DNA of 24,239 nucleotides from an uncultured Ruminococcus sp. (GCA_902783815.1 CACZSM010000183.1:1-24239); one strand, 5' to 3'; counted from the stretch's first letter, positions 15,374-23,469 are shown. Notes: generated from the sequence alone by a model not told the origin. Translations and numbers: made by a program.

Positions 15374-15916
15374 ATGCTTAAACAAATTCAGGCTTGGGAT
15401 GATAAAATGCTTAAAAAACTGTCGGCTAAGCATACTCCTGCTTTGGATAAAATTATGGTTGCTATAACAACAACTGGTAATTATGGCTATGTCTGGTTTG
15501 CGTTGTGTATTCCGCTTCTGCTTGCTAACCGATATCGGCTGACGGGTCTTACTATGGTTTTTGCTATGCTGATAACAGGTCTTACTGGTGAAGTGACAAT
15601 AAAACATATTGTTGGAAGAGTAAGACCTTGCAGCAGGGAATTCGGAAAGGATCTGCTTATAAAGCATCCGGCACATTATTCGTTTCCTTCCGGACATACA
15701 GCGTCATCTTTTGCCGTATCAATGGTAATGTTCTTTATGATGCCTGTGCTTTTTATTCCCGTTGTAGTATATGCCTTTCTGATGGGTCTTTCAAGAATGT
15801 ACCTGCTTGTACACTATCCTACTGATGTTATTGCAGGAGCTGTTCTTGGAATAATATGTGGGACAGTTGCAGTTTCGGTCTCACCTTACATACCTTTTTT
15901 TGCATTTGTAATGTAG
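15374..15916 (+). CDS. PAP2-family membrane phosphatase
   Basis: A 180-residue integral membrane phosphatase, probably acting on undecaprenyl pyrophosphate or phosphatidylglycerol phosphate at the outer face. All three PAP2 signatures are present: K77-x6-R84-P85 (KHIVGRVRP), PSGH with His108, and SR141-x5-H147-x3-D151 (SRMYLLVHYPTD). Five to six hydrophobic helices surround them. ATG 15374 is preferred over ATG 15368 because AAGGAG ends at 15367, giving 6 bases of spacing rather than none. It is a single-gene unit with its own promoter and terminator. The substrate cannot be settled from sequence; a BcrC/PgpB-like role in lipid carrier recycling is the best guess. Confidence 0.92.
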   Translation: MLKQIQAWDDKMLKKLSAKHTPALDKIMVAITTTGNYGYVWFALCIPLLLANRYRLTGLTMVFAMLITGLTGEVTIKHIVGRVRPCSREFGKDLLIKHPAHYSFPSGHTASSFAVSMVMFFMMPVLFIPVVVYAFLMGLSRMYLLVHYPTDVIAGAVLGIICGTVAVSVSPYIPFFAFVM

Positions 15917-15961
15917 GCAGAGTCTTTTGTTTTGAGTTTCAAAGGACTCTGCCTGTTTTTT
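15916..15961 (+). terminator. rho-independent terminator after the PAP2 gene
   Basis: GGCAGAGTC (15916-15924) pairs with GACTCTGCC (15945-15953), with further TTTTG/CAAAG pairing inside, followed by seven T residues from 15955. The stem begins at the last base of the stop codon. Confidence 0.9.
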
Positions 15962-15984
15962 TGTAAAAAAATATAAAAAATCTA

Positions 15985-16013
15985 TTGAATTCAGATCGGA
16001 TTTGGTTTATTAT
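15985..16013 (+). promoter_or_regulatory. sigma-A-type promoter of acetate kinase
   Basis: TTGAAT (15985-15990) and TATTAT (16008-16013) are 17 bases apart, giving a start near 16020 and a leader of about 60 bases. The leader holds a small inverted repeat, TTATTC (16035-16040) with GAATAA (16048-16053), of uncertain meaning. Confidence 0.7.
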
Positions 16014-16081
16014 TATTGTAGTTACTCGTTTAAGTTATTCTTAAGGCGAATAATATATTTTGTTATCGGAGGATATTAAAC

Positions 16082-17287
16082 ATGAAAATTCTTGTTATCA
16101 ACGCAGGAAGCTCCTCAATGAAGTATCAGCTTATTGATATGAAGGATGAGAGTATCCTGGCTAAAGGCAACTGCGAGAGAATCGGTATCGATGGACACTT
16201 CAAGCATACTACAGGTGACGGCAGAAAGTGTGAGTATGATGTAACTATGACAAACCATACAGAGGCTTTCATTCAGATCAAAAATGCTCTTATTGATGAA
16301 AAGGTCGGAGTTATCAAGGATCTTGCAGAGGTTTCTGCTATCGGACACAGAATAGTACAGGGCGGTTCGATATTCAAGGAATCCAAAGTAGTTGATGAAA
16401 AGGTTATTGAAGATATCGAGAGCCTTATTCCGCTTGCGCCTCTCCACAATGCGGCTCATGTTCAGGGAATAAGGGCTTGTCTGGATGTTTTTGGCAAGGA
16501 TGTTCCGGAGGTAGTTGTGTTTGATACAGCTTTCCACTCAACAATGCCTCAGACAGCATATATGTATGCAGTTCCTTATGAGTATTATGACAAGTATGCA
16601 GTTCGCCGCTATGGTTTCCACGGAACATCACACAGATATGTTTCACACCGCTGCGCTGAACTGATGGGCAAGGATATAAAGGATCTTAAGATAATTACCT
16701 GCCATCTTGGAAATGGATCTTCTATTACTGCTATTGACGGCGGTAAGGTCGTTGATACAAGCATGGGTCTTACACCGCTTGATGGTATAATGATGGGTAC
16801 AAGAACAGGCTGTCTCGATCCGTCAGTTGTAACTTTTATAATGGAGAAGGAAGGCTTAACTCCTTCTGAAATGGATACACTTCTTAATAAGAAGTCCGGA
16901 TTCCTTGGTATTTCAGGTATATCAAGTGACGACAGAGATGTTTCTGCTGCTGCTGAAAGCGGCAATGAAAGAGCAAAACTTGCTATTGATATGCTCGAAT
17001 ATCAGATACTTAAGTATATCGGTTCCTATGTAGCAGTTCTCGGCGGAGTTGATGCAATTGTATTTACCGCAGGAATAGGCGAAAATCAGTCAAGCCATCG
17101 TGAGAATGTTTGTCATAAGCTGGGCTATATAGGCGTAGAGATAGATGACGAGGTAAACAGAAAAGCCATCAGAGGTGTTGAGGGTAAGATCTCAACCGCT
17201 GACAGCAAGGTAGATGTTTTTGTCATCCCGACAAATGAAGAGATTGTAATTGCAAGGGATACAATGTCACTTGTAGGCGAAAGATGA
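16082..17287 (+). CDS. ackA: acetate kinase
   Basis: Cytosolic enzyme making ATP and acetate from acetyl phosphate, the last step of acetate fermentation. The 401-residue length is normal for the family. Motifs are the phosphate-binding NAGSSSMKYQL at residues 7-17, the catalytic-region RYGFHGTSHRYV, HLGNGSSITAIDGG, the nucleotide-site TAGIGENQS and the closing PTNEEIVIARDT. CGGAGG precedes ATG 16082 by 10 bases. It has its own promoter and terminator. The partner gene for phosphotransacetylase is not next to it here, unlike in many bacteria. Propionate or butyrate kinase is less likely given the exact acetate kinase motifs. Confidence 0.97.
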   Translation: MKILVINAGSSSMKYQLIDMKDESILAKGNCERIGIDGHFKHTTGDGRKCEYDVTMTNHTEAFIQIKNALIDEKVGVIKDLAEVSAIGHRIVQGGSIFKESKVVDEKVIEDIESLIPLAPLHNAAHVQGIRACLDVFGKDVPEVVVFDTAFHSTMPQTAYMYAVPYEYYDKYAVRRYGFHGTSHRYVSHRCAELMGKDIKDLKIITCHLGNGSSITAIDGGKVVDTSMGLTPLDGIMMGTRTGCLDPSVVTFIMEKEGLTPSEMDTLLNKKSGFLGISGISSDDRDVSAAAESGNERAKLAIDMLEYQILKYIGSYVAVLGGVDAIVFTAGIGENQSSHRENVCHKLGYIGVEIDDEVNRKAIRGVEGKISTADSKVDVFVIPTNEEIVIARDTMSLVGER

Positions 17288-17309
17288 TCCAGCAGATGTA
17301 AAATGAAAG

Positions 17310-17342
17310 AGCCGGTCTGTAAAAAGCAGATCGGCTTTATTT
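17310..17342. terminator. bidirectional rho-independent terminator
   Basis: AGCCGGTCTG (17310-17319) pairs with CAGATCGGCT (17327-17336) with one G-T pair, then a T-rich run. It separates the convergent ackA and Smr-domain genes. Confidence 0.85.
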
Positions 17343-17576
17343 CTTCTGCTTTATTACGAAAACAGTTGATCCCTGATTCAATCCGAGGATCTTTCTTTCT
17401 ACCCTGGGATTGGAATACCTCCTGACCATCTCACGCAGGGCAGTACCCTGACGATAACCATGAATTACTGTAAGCTCCCTTACATCCGGAGGAATTTTTT
17501 TCAGTAGTTCATCCAGTGTCTTTTTTGCTTCGGCAGATGTTTTTCCGTGAAGATCTATTTCTGAAAAATATGACAT
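17337..17576 (-). CDS. Smr-domain protein (small MutS-related), 79 residues
   Basis: A stand-alone Smr domain. The N-terminal motif EIDLHGKTSAEAKKTLDELL is the LDLHG element and its helix, and VIHGYRQGTALREMVRRY is the HGxG-x-LR element that forms the putative nuclease or nucleic-acid-binding site. ATG 17576 is preferred to a longer frame from 17741, whose extra residues form a hydrophobic segment running through the divergent promoter of the next gene. AAGGA lies about 11 bases upstream. Smr domains nick or bind branched DNA or cleave RNA at stalled ribosomes in characterised proteins; the target here is unknown. The short length means none of the MutS2 ATPase parts is present. Confidence 0.88.
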   Translation of the reverse strand: MSYFSEIDLHGKTSAEAKKTLDELLKKIPPDVRELTVIHGYRQGTALREMVRRYSNPRVERKILGLNQGSTVFVIKQKK

Positions 17577-17601
17577 AATAAAATCAATCCTTAAATTGTT
17601 G

Positions 17602-17630
17602 TTTACTTTTACGCTTTTATATGCTAAAAT
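17602..17630 (+). promoter_or_regulatory. promoter of the yerC-methyltransferase-hslO operon
   Basis: TTTACT (17602-17607) and TAAAAT (17625-17630) are 17 bases apart, with TGC giving an extended -10. This places transcription near 17637 and excludes a longer yerC reading from 17596. Confidence 0.65.
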
Positions 17631-17697
17631 CTTATATGGTGAGTTCGGAAGCAGCGGAATGCTGTCCTCTGAAATAAAAAATGCTGGGGGAATAAAA

Positions 17698-18009
17698 ATG
17701 AATCCGAAAATTAAAAATGAGAATACGGATATTTTATTCAAGGCTATACTTAGTCTGAGAACTGTAGATGAGTGTTACTCATTTTTTGATGATCTGTGTA
17801 CAGTCCCTGAGATAAAGGCTATGGCGCAGAGATATGTAGTTGCAAAAATGCTCAGTGAGGGTGAGATATACAGCAGGATAGTGGAAAAGACAGGAGCAAG
17901 CACTGCAACAATAAGCCGCGTAAATCGTTCATTGAATTATGGAAGCGACGGCTATATGCTTACCTTCAACAGAATAGATGATGAAGGAGAGGAGCAGGGG
18001 CAGTCTTGA
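17698..18009 (+). CDS. YerC/YecD-family TrpR-related regulator
   Basis: A 103-residue DNA-binding protein of the TrpR-like superfamily. YerC features are LRTVDECYSFFDDLCTVPEI near the N-terminus, then AMAQRYVVAKMLSEGEIY and the helix-turn-helix TGASTATISRVNRSLNYGSD. The C-terminus is acidic. ATG 17698 is preceded by a GGGGGA run. The stop TGA overlaps the TTG start of the methyltransferase, so the two are translationally coupled. The family's regulon is not well defined; despite the TrpR relationship no tryptophan gene is nearby. Confidence 0.9.
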   Translation: MNPKIKNENTDILFKAILSLRTVDECYSFFDDLCTVPEIKAMAQRYVVAKMLSEGEIYSRIVEKTGASTATISRVNRSLNYGSDGYMLTFNRIDDEGEEQGQS

Positions 18010-18752
18010 GCTATTCTTTTTTTGCGGAGTATTACGACTGCCTTACCGGAAATGTCGATTATTCCAGAAAAGCGGATTACCTTATCAGATTGTTTGAAAG
18101 GTATGGTCATGACCCTGGAGTAACACTTGACCTTGCCTGTGGAACAGGAAGTCTGACCATAGAGATGAAAAAAAGAGGAATAGATATATTCGGAGCTGAT
18201 GCTTCCGAGGAAATGCTTTCTCAGGCCATGTGCAAGGCTTGTGATGAAGAACTTGAAATACTATTTTTGCGGCAAAAGATGCAGGAACTCCAGCTTTATG
18301 GAAAAATAGACACCTGCATATGCACTCTTGACAGTATTAATCATATCACATCTTCCACAGTCCTTACAAGGGCTTTTTCAAAAATCAGCGAATACCTTGA
18401 TGACAATGGTCTGTTTGTGTTTGATGCCAATACTGTATATAAGCACAGAAATATACTCGGAGATAATTGCTATATTTATGATAATAAGGATGTATTCTGT
18501 GCATGGCAGAATAATTTTAATGAAAAGAATAATAAGGTAATAATAACTCTTGATTTCTTTGAACCGGATGGGGAAAGATATAAAAGAAGCTCCGAGCAGT
18601 TTGCAGAAAGAGCCTATACACATGAGCAAATGGAGCAGATGCTTGGAGAAAGCGGACTAATAATAGATGCAATATATGACGATATGTCATTTGATCCCCC
18701 TGTGGAGAATTCCGAGAGGGAAATTTATGTAGTCAGGAAGATGAAAAGATGA
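18006..18752 (+). CDS. class I SAM-dependent methyltransferase
   Basis: A 248-residue cytosolic methyltransferase. The SAM-binding motif I is TLDLACGTGSLTIEM at about residues 39-53, followed by motif II acidic residue in GIDIFGADASEEMLSQA and motif post-II/IV CICTLDSINHI. It begins with the rare start TTG 18006, overlapping the stop of yerC (TTGA), with GAGGAG and GGGG upstream; no ATG is available near the N-terminus and MSYSFFAEYYDCLTG is a typical opening of this family. Its stop overlaps the ATG of hslO (ATGA). The substrate is unknown. Confidence 0.9.
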   Translation: MSYSFFAEYYDCLTGNVDYSRKADYLIRLFERYGHDPGVTLDLACGTGSLTIEMKKRGIDIFGADASEEMLSQAMCKACDEELEILFLRQKMQELQLYGKIDTCICTLDSINHITSSTVLTRAFSKISEYLDDNGLFVFDANTVYKHRNILGDNCYIYDNKDVFCAWQNNFNEKNNKVIITLDFFEPDGERYKRSSEQFAERAYTHEQMEQMLGESGLIIDAIYDDMSFDPPVENSEREIYVVRKMKR

Positions 18753-19657
18753 GTAATGACAGGATAATAAGATGTATAACTTCGGATGGTGCGGTAGTGA
18801 TCTCAGCAGCAGAAACATCTGATATAGTTTTCAAGGCGTCGAGAATACACAGGACATCTCCTGTGGCATCGGCAGCACTTGGCAGACTGCTTACAGCAGC
18901 TTCAATCATGGGCGCACAGCTTAAACAGGAAAACGCTTCTGTTACACTTAGGATAAACAGTGAAAACAGTGAACTTGGTGCAGTAATAGCTGTAAGTGAC
19001 AGTAAGGGAAATGTAAGGGGTTATGTACAGAATCCACTTTGTAAAACTGAATACTACGAAAATGGAAAGATAAATGTTGGCAAAGCGGTAGGCAAAAACG
19101 GTGTACTGAATGTTATGAGAGATTATGGTATGGGTGATCCGTATATTGGCATGGTACCGCTTGTATCAGGAGAAGTTGCTGAGGATATTACAAACTACTA
19201 TGCAACAAGTGAACAGATACCGACAGTATGTGCCCTTGGCGTATTGCTTGACAAGGAAAGCCATGAGGTGATGCTTTCCGGAGGCTTCCTGCTGCAGCTT
19301 CTACCCGGGGCAGATGAGGAAACAATAAAGAAGGTAGAAGATAACATTAGCAGAATAGAACCAGTTACAACTATGCTTGCAAAGGGTATGAGCATTAAGG
19401 ATATATGCGATAAAGCACTTGAAGGCTTTGAGGTAGAAATACTTGATGAAATGCCAATAGAATACAAATGCGTCTGCAGCAGAGAAAAGGTAGTAAAAGC
19501 TCTAAGCATGATGAGTGATGATGATATCAGAGCATCGGCAGAGGAAAAAGGTCATGCTGAAGCAAGCTGTCATTTCTGCAATAAGATTTACAGGTTTTCA
19601 AAAAAGGAGCTTGAGGAAATAATTGAGCTTAAGCACAGTAAGGAAAATAATGAATAA
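18749..19657 (+). CDS. hslO: Hsp33 redox-regulated chaperone
   Basis: A 302-residue cytosolic holdase that is switched on by oxidation. The N-terminal beta domain shows RIHRTSPVASAALGRLLTAA and the conserved GDPYIGMVPLVSGEVAEDI, and the C-terminal zinc switch has all four cysteines: C241-x-C243 (KCVCSREK) and C274-x2-C277 (SCHFCNKIY). The linker helix between the domains has the usual acidic and basic pattern. ATG 18749 overlaps the methyltransferase stop. A strong terminator follows, making it the last gene of a three-gene operon. Confidence 0.96.
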   Translation: MSNDRIIRCITSDGAVVISAAETSDIVFKASRIHRTSPVASAALGRLLTAASIMGAQLKQENASVTLRINSENSELGAVIAVSDSKGNVRGYVQNPLCKTEYYENGKINVGKAVGKNGVLNVMRDYGMGDPYIGMVPLVSGEVAEDITNYYATSEQIPTVCALGVLLDKESHEVMLSGGFLLQLLPGADEETIKKVEDNISRIEPVTTMLAKGMSIKDICDKALEGFEVEILDEMPIEYKCVCSREKVVKALSMMSDDDIRASAEEKGHAEASCHFCNKIYRFSKKELEEIIELKHSKENNE

Positions 19658-19660
19658 AAA

Positions 19661-19704
19661 ATATAATTCGCACTGATGCAGATGTTCAGTGCGAATTATA
19701 TTTT
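19661..19704. terminator. bidirectional rho-independent terminator, 16-bp perfect stem
   Basis: ATATAATTCGCACTGA (19661-19676) pairs perfectly with TCAGTGCGAATTATAT (19686-19701) around a 9-base loop. T residues follow on one side and an A-run (19656-19661) on the other. It separates hslO from the convergent unknown gene. Confidence 0.88.
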
Positions 19705-20596
19705 ATGGAGAGATCAGTTTTATCATTTCATCTGAAGAAAAACAGACAATATCTGTATGGCATGAATAAGGTATTATGTCTGCAAGCTCTTTGACAAAGC
19801 AAAGTGAATACAGACCGGAAAGAAAATAATCCGTTTCAATGGTTTCCGGTTTAAGGTTTGCATATTGCTCAGGGATATCAATATCATATCCGTTTATAAT
19901 GATACCAGGAATATGAACAATAGGATTGCAGACTGTAAAAATTACTGTATTCTGATGTGTCGGCAATGGCCGTTTCAGCTTTGAGGGCGATATAAGCACA
20001 TTACAGCTGCAAATACTGTCAAGGGAATTGCTGACTTTCATTACTGCTCCTGTTCCTTTCAGTACCCTTGCAGCTTCGATCTCATAAAACTTTGGCATTT
20101 GAGTAATAACAGTCAGATCAGAGCAGAACTGTAATATACTCTCGGCAAAGTATGGATATTCGGCTTCCGGGTCATAGAATCCGGTTTTTATCCCTTCCGG
20201 CAGATCATTTCTTGAATACAAATCAAGAAGGAAGTTTTCAAGCAGCTTTTCATTAAGCTCATTACTTTCAAATCGTTCGAGGTCGGAATTTTTCAGAGAG
20301 ATATTTTTATCACATAATATTTTTTTGGACGAGCCTATACAGTATTTGTACAGATTTTCACCTTGTACATTTCCTCTTCTGAGGTAATATTTCAGTGTAA
20401 GTACATTTACACCACCTGAATTCCTGACATCTGAGATAACACTGTACGGACTGAAAACAGATCGGATCTTGTCAGATAATTTTTCTGGTTTGTCATCAAT
20501 TACTTCAAGAATTGTAAGCAAAATAATCACCGCTTCATATTTTTTACCATAATATGAAGCGGTTTGGAATTTAAGAACAAGTAAAATATAAAACAT
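19703..20596 (-). CDS. unrecognised protein, last gene of the HD / CmpB-like operon
   Basis: Up to 297 residues. I recognise no family. The first 22 residues are encoded across an inverted repeat and look unlike the rest; the convincing protein begins at ILLTILEVIDDKPEKLSDKI. The middle holds a possible short Rossmann-like strand-turn region (LTVITQMPKFYEIEAARVLK; then NVLISPSKLKRPLP) and the end is rich in hydrophobic and Cys residues (FTVCNPIVHIPGIIINGYDI). No transmembrane helix is clear. Starts: ATG 20596 overlaps the upstream stop by one base (TAATG) but has no visible ribosome binding site; GTG 20530, right at the end of the hairpin, is in frame and also lacks one. The C-terminus and frame are sure, the start is not. 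Confidence 0.6.
   Translation of the reverse strand: MFYILLVLKFQTASYYGKKYEAVIILLTILEVIDDKPEKLSDKIRSVFSPYSVISDVRNSGGVNVLTLKYYLRRGNVQGENLYKYCIGSSKKILCDKNISLKNSDLERFESNELNEKLLENFLLDLYSRNDLPEGIKTGFYDPEAEYPYFAESILQFCSDLTVITQMPKFYEIEAARVLKGTGAVMKVSNSLDSICSCNVLISPSKLKRPLPTHQNTVIFTVCNPIVHIPGIIINGYDIDIPEQYANLKPETIETDYFLSGLYSLCFVKELADIIPYSCHTDIVCFSSDEMIKLISP
20529..20563 (-). repeat. 13-bp inverted repeat at the gene junction, possible terminator or attenuator
   Basis: ACCGCTTCATATT (20529-20541) pairs perfectly with AATATGAAGCGGT (20551-20563), loop 9 bases. On the minus strand it lies 35 bases after the stop of the CmpB-like gene and is followed by TGATTATTTTG, a poor T-run. It overlaps the beginning of the frame of the unknown gene. 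Confidence 0.7.
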
Positions 20597-21453
20597 TATT
20601 CATTGACTGCATCATCAATTTCTTCAATATCATCCATATAGTCAGAGTTTTCAGATCGCTCTGTTTCAATTTTATTTTCTTTATGGAAGAAGAATTTTTT
20701 TATCTCATCAGTAAGCTCTCTGTATCTTGTCCAGCGCAGCGCAGGAAAAGAGCGGATAAGTCTTTTCTGATGTTCATTAAGACTTTTTGTAAATTTGCTG
20801 TAGGCAGCATTTATTTTTTCATATGCAGCCATAGTCTGCATTCTGGAATTGATGCCGCTTTTGAAATGATCTATTGTACTTGACAGGCTCTTGAGCTTTT
20901 CTGTAAAGCTCGTAAGGCTGAGTATCGTCATTACGATATCAATAGTAACAAAAAGCATCAATCCTACACAAATGTAGTCAAAAGCGGGATGGGGGATAAG
21001 GTTTGTCATTCTTTCCACAATGGGATGAATAAGAAGTACAAGTACAATTGAAAGTGTCCCGAAAGCAATCCATCCGACAAGACATACCCTGCCGTTGATA
21101 TTGAATTTTCCGACATCTATTTCCTTGCCTTTTACAGTAAATTTAAAATCATTATAATCCCACCACCTGAGACCGAACATTTTTTCAAGTATTACCGAGG
21201 CAAGGTATTCAAGAGTACAGGTAAGAAAAGCACTCAGCAGGAATAGAAGCACAGGATCTTTTATCTGTCCGAGAATAAGTACATCTATAAGGGCGCCGCT
21301 GCCATAGATAGGAAGATACGGACCGTAAAGGAAACCTCTGTTGACAGGCTTCTTTTGACGGAAACTTTCAAGCAGAGATTCATATATCCATCCTACAAAG
21401 CTGTAAAACACAAGCCAGAAGAAATATCTTTCAAATAGAAAAAAGCTGTTCAT
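20596..21453 (-). CDS. CmpB-like putative ABC transporter permease family membrane protein
   Basis: A 285-residue protein of the family Pfam calls ABC_trans_CmpB. The signature opening is FYSFVGWIYESLLESFRQKK, followed by NRGFLYGPYLPIYGSGAL and later WWDYNDFKFTVKGKEID and NINGRVCLVGWIAFGTLSI. Five or so transmembrane helices cover residues 8-185, and the last 100 residues are a soluble, partly coiled-coil and acidic tail. The ABC name is historical; no ATPase partner lies here and the function is unproven. Its ATG overlaps the stop of the HD-domain gene (ATGA), so it is coupled to it. Confidence 0.9.
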   Translation of the reverse strand: MNSFFLFERYFFWLVFYSFVGWIYESLLESFRQKKPVNRGFLYGPYLPIYGSGALIDVLILGQIKDPVLLFLLSAFLTCTLEYLASVILEKMFGLRWWDYNDFKFTVKGKEIDVGKFNINGRVCLVGWIAFGTLSIVLVLLIHPIVERMTNLIPHPAFDYICVGLMLFVTIDIVMTILSLTSFTEKLKSLSSTIDHFKSGINSRMQTMAAYEKINAAYSKFTKSLNEHQKRLIRSFPALRWTRYRELTDEIKKFFFHKENKIETERSENSDYMDDIEEIDDAVNE

Positions 21454-21941
21454 TTTCTGATCCTTTCTTTTCTGATCCTGTGTTTATGTTTTATTCCGCC
21501 GAATGTTTCATACAAAGCGCAGATCTTATCAGCCAGACAAAGGATCATACCCTCTTTATATTTCGGAGGGATAGGTGTGAGAGGAAACATATGTCGTTTT
21601 ATCATATTTTTTTCAATTCTTCCGAGCTTGAAATCCTTTTCAGCATTTTTAAGAGCTTTGCCTGGATGAGTATAACCATGTATAGAGTTCGCCCAGCTTT
21701 TATTGTGCCAGTCGTAGAGGAAGTAATCGTGCAGCAAAGCACCGCGAACCATAGCTTTTTCATCAACATGGAGCTTCATTTTTTTTGCGATCCTAAGACA
21801 CATTGATGTCACGAACAAAGAATGATCGTAAACACTGTATATTCCGTGCTGAACACAGTTTTTTTCTATTTTCATACCCTCAGAATCAAGTATATCGCTG
21901 CCGTATTCACGGATAAGGTCAATATGTTTTATACTGTTCAT
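21450..21941 (-). CDS. HD-domain metal-dependent phosphohydrolase
   Basis: A 163-residue cytosolic protein with the HD motif residues H40 (VYDHSLFVT), H71-D72 (GALLHDYFLYDW), H116 (IKRHMFPL) and D137 (CLADKICAL), the pattern of the HD superfamily that hydrolyses phosphate esters of nucleotides. The short length leaves no other domain. The C-terminal tail is strongly basic (KHKHRIRKERIRK). AGGAG lies 7 bases before ATG 21941 and a promoter sits just upstream. It leads an operon with the CmpB-like membrane protein, a pairing commonly seen in clostridia. The substrate is unknown. Confidence 0.88.
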   Translation of the reverse strand: MNSIKHIDLIREYGSDILDSEGMKIEKNCVQHGIYSVYDHSLFVTSMCLRIAKKMKLHVDEKAMVRGALLHDYFLYDWHNKSWANSIHGYTHPGKALKNAEKDFKLGRIEKNMIKRHMFPLTPIPPKYKEGMILCLADKICALYETFGGIKHKHRIRKERIRK

Positions 21942-21990
21942 AATGTACTCCTATTCTGAACTCAATAAACTTATTGTCACATAAACTGCC

Positions 21991-22019
21991 ATTATATATG
22001 ATACCACATTTTATTCCAA
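21991..22019 (-). promoter_or_regulatory. promoter of the HD / CmpB-like operon
   Basis: On the minus strand TTGGAA (22019-22014) and TATAAT (21996-21991) are 17 bases apart. Transcription would begin near 21984, about 43 bases before the start codon. Confidence 0.7.
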
Positions 22020-22057
22020 AGTACAACAGAAAAAATTTTATACCAATGATAAAAATA

Positions 22058-22086
22058 TTGTTTTGTCTGGGAAAATGTGTTAGAAT
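22058..22086 (+). promoter_or_regulatory. promoter of the DUF4317 gene
   Basis: TTGTTT (22058-22063) and TAGAAT (22081-22086) are 17 bases apart, with TGT giving an extended -10. It is divergent from the HD operon promoter 40 bases to the left. Confidence 0.65.
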
Positions 22087-22135
22087 AACCTTATGCTGTT
22101 TTTTGACAGTAATATTTTTTGAGGAGAATTAAGAA

Positions 22136-23308
22136 ATGACAGATAAGGAATTAGCTGAGATAAAAAGAAGATTCAAACCAGAAAAGAGTAATATAACCTA
22201 TGTAATGGGGTGTTATGTCAGTGCAACAAAAGAAATAACCTCACATTTTAAAGTTCCTGTTTCAGTTTTGAACGACGATCAGCAGGAATGGCTTTTCAAA
22301 CTGCTGAAGAAGCCTGTTTCCGGCGCTGTAGGAAGAAATCTGATGAATATTGAGTTTTCTGTCGATCAGGTAAATGAGGGTGAAGAGCATAAGCTGCTTT
22401 CACAATTGAGGGAAAGTGAACTTGGTGATGAGGAGCTGCTTGATAAGCTGTATGAGAAGATAATCAATTCATATGTTACTGAACTTAACTATCTGATACT
22501 TGCAGCATATGATCGTTATGATGTTCCGTCGTTATCGAAAAATGACGAAATTGACGATGACTCTACAGAGCTTTTCCGATATTTTGTATGCTGTGTTTGT
22601 CCGATAAAGATAACAAAGGCTGCGCTTGGTTTTTCAAGGGCTGATAACGGCTTTTGCAGCACTGGTATGGAATCAAATGTTTCTGCACCTGATATAGGAT
22701 TTATGTTCCCGGCATTTGATGACAGAAGGACAAATCTTTACAATGCTGTATTTTACTCAAAAAGTATAGCTGACAGTCATCAGGATGTAGTTGAGTCACT
22801 TTTCGGTACAACTCCACAGATGCCTGCGCAGGAGCAGAAAGAAACATTCCGTACTCTTGTTTCAACTGCTGCGCCTGAAAGCTGTAATTATGAGTTTGTT
22901 CAGTCTGTTCATGATATGATAAATGACATCATAACAGAGCATAAGGACAGCAAGGACCCGGAACCTTTGATGTTTGATAAAAACGATGTTCGCAGAGTGC
23001 TTGCAACCTGCGGAGCGCAGGAGGAAGAGCTTGGTGATTTTGATGAAAAGTTTGAAAGCGGATTCGGAGAAACCACAGAGATACCTCCTCAGAATATTAT
23101 TGACCCAAAACAGCTTGAGCTTAAAAACTCATATATGTCAATAAAGGTTGACCCACAGTACAGCTTTATGATAAACACAAGAATCATTGATGGTGTTAAA
23201 TATGTAATGGTAAGAGCTGATGAGGGTGTTGAGGTAAATGGAATTTCAATAAAGTTTGATGAAGAAAAAACAGACGATACATCTTCTAAGAACAGTGAAA
23301 ATAATTGA
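22136..23308 (+). CDS. DUF4317 family protein
   Basis: A 390-residue cytosolic protein with the DUF4317 opening MTDKELAEIKRRFKPEKSNI followed by the Y-x-MGCYV strand. Other family-like segments are FRYFVCCVCPIKITKAALGF and PDIGFMFPAFDDRRTNLYNA (the family's conserved FP-F-D-R-N-Y stretch). There is no signal peptide or membrane helix, and the C-terminus is acidic. GAGGAG (22121-22126) is 9 bases before the ATG. It is transcribed alone from its own promoter and ends at a terminator. No function is known for the family, which is common in gut clostridia. Confidence 0.9.
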   Translation: MTDKELAEIKRRFKPEKSNITYVMGCYVSATKEITSHFKVPVSVLNDDQQEWLFKLLKKPVSGAVGRNLMNIEFSVDQVNEGEEHKLLSQLRESELGDEELLDKLYEKIINSYVTELNYLILAAYDRYDVPSLSKNDEIDDDSTELFRYFVCCVCPIKITKAALGFSRADNGFCSTGMESNVSAPDIGFMFPAFDDRRTNLYNAVFYSKSIADSHQDVVESLFGTTPQMPAQEQKETFRTLVSTAAPESCNYEFVQSVHDMINDIITEHKDSKDPEPLMFDKNDVRRVLATCGAQEEELGDFDEKFESGFGETTEIPPQNIIDPKQLELKNSYMSIKVDPQYSFMINTRIIDGVKYVMVRADEGVEVNGISIKFDEEKTDDTSSKNSENN

Positions 23309-23440
23309 TGTGCTATACTCAAAAATGTAAATGTCAAAATGCACATAATTGATGATTTGTTGGATAAAAATTATGTTCTTTTGTTATTATTACTATAAAT
23401 TGTATTTGTAAATTGTTTGTTGTGTATATTTTATTAGAAA

Positions 23441-23469
23441 AATCCTGTAATTTTTTACAGGATTTTTTT
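23441..23469 (+). terminator. rho-independent terminator after the DUF4317 gene
   Basis: AATCCTGTAA (23441-23450) pairs perfectly with TTACAGGATT (23455-23464) around TTTT, followed by a T-run to 23469. It sits 130 bases after the stop codon; the stretch between is AT-rich with no gene seen. Confidence 0.85.

Noticed and set aside
16115..16965. Minus-strand open frames inside acetate kinase
   Set aside because: Shadows of a certain gene; their proteins show no motif.
17577..17741. N-terminal hydrophobic extension of the Smr-domain gene
   Set aside because: The segment runs antisense through the promoter and leader of yerC, and the Smr domain begins right after ATG 17576.
20596..21453. Full ABC transporter
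   Set aside because: The family name suggests it, but there is no ATPase or binding-protein gene in the window.
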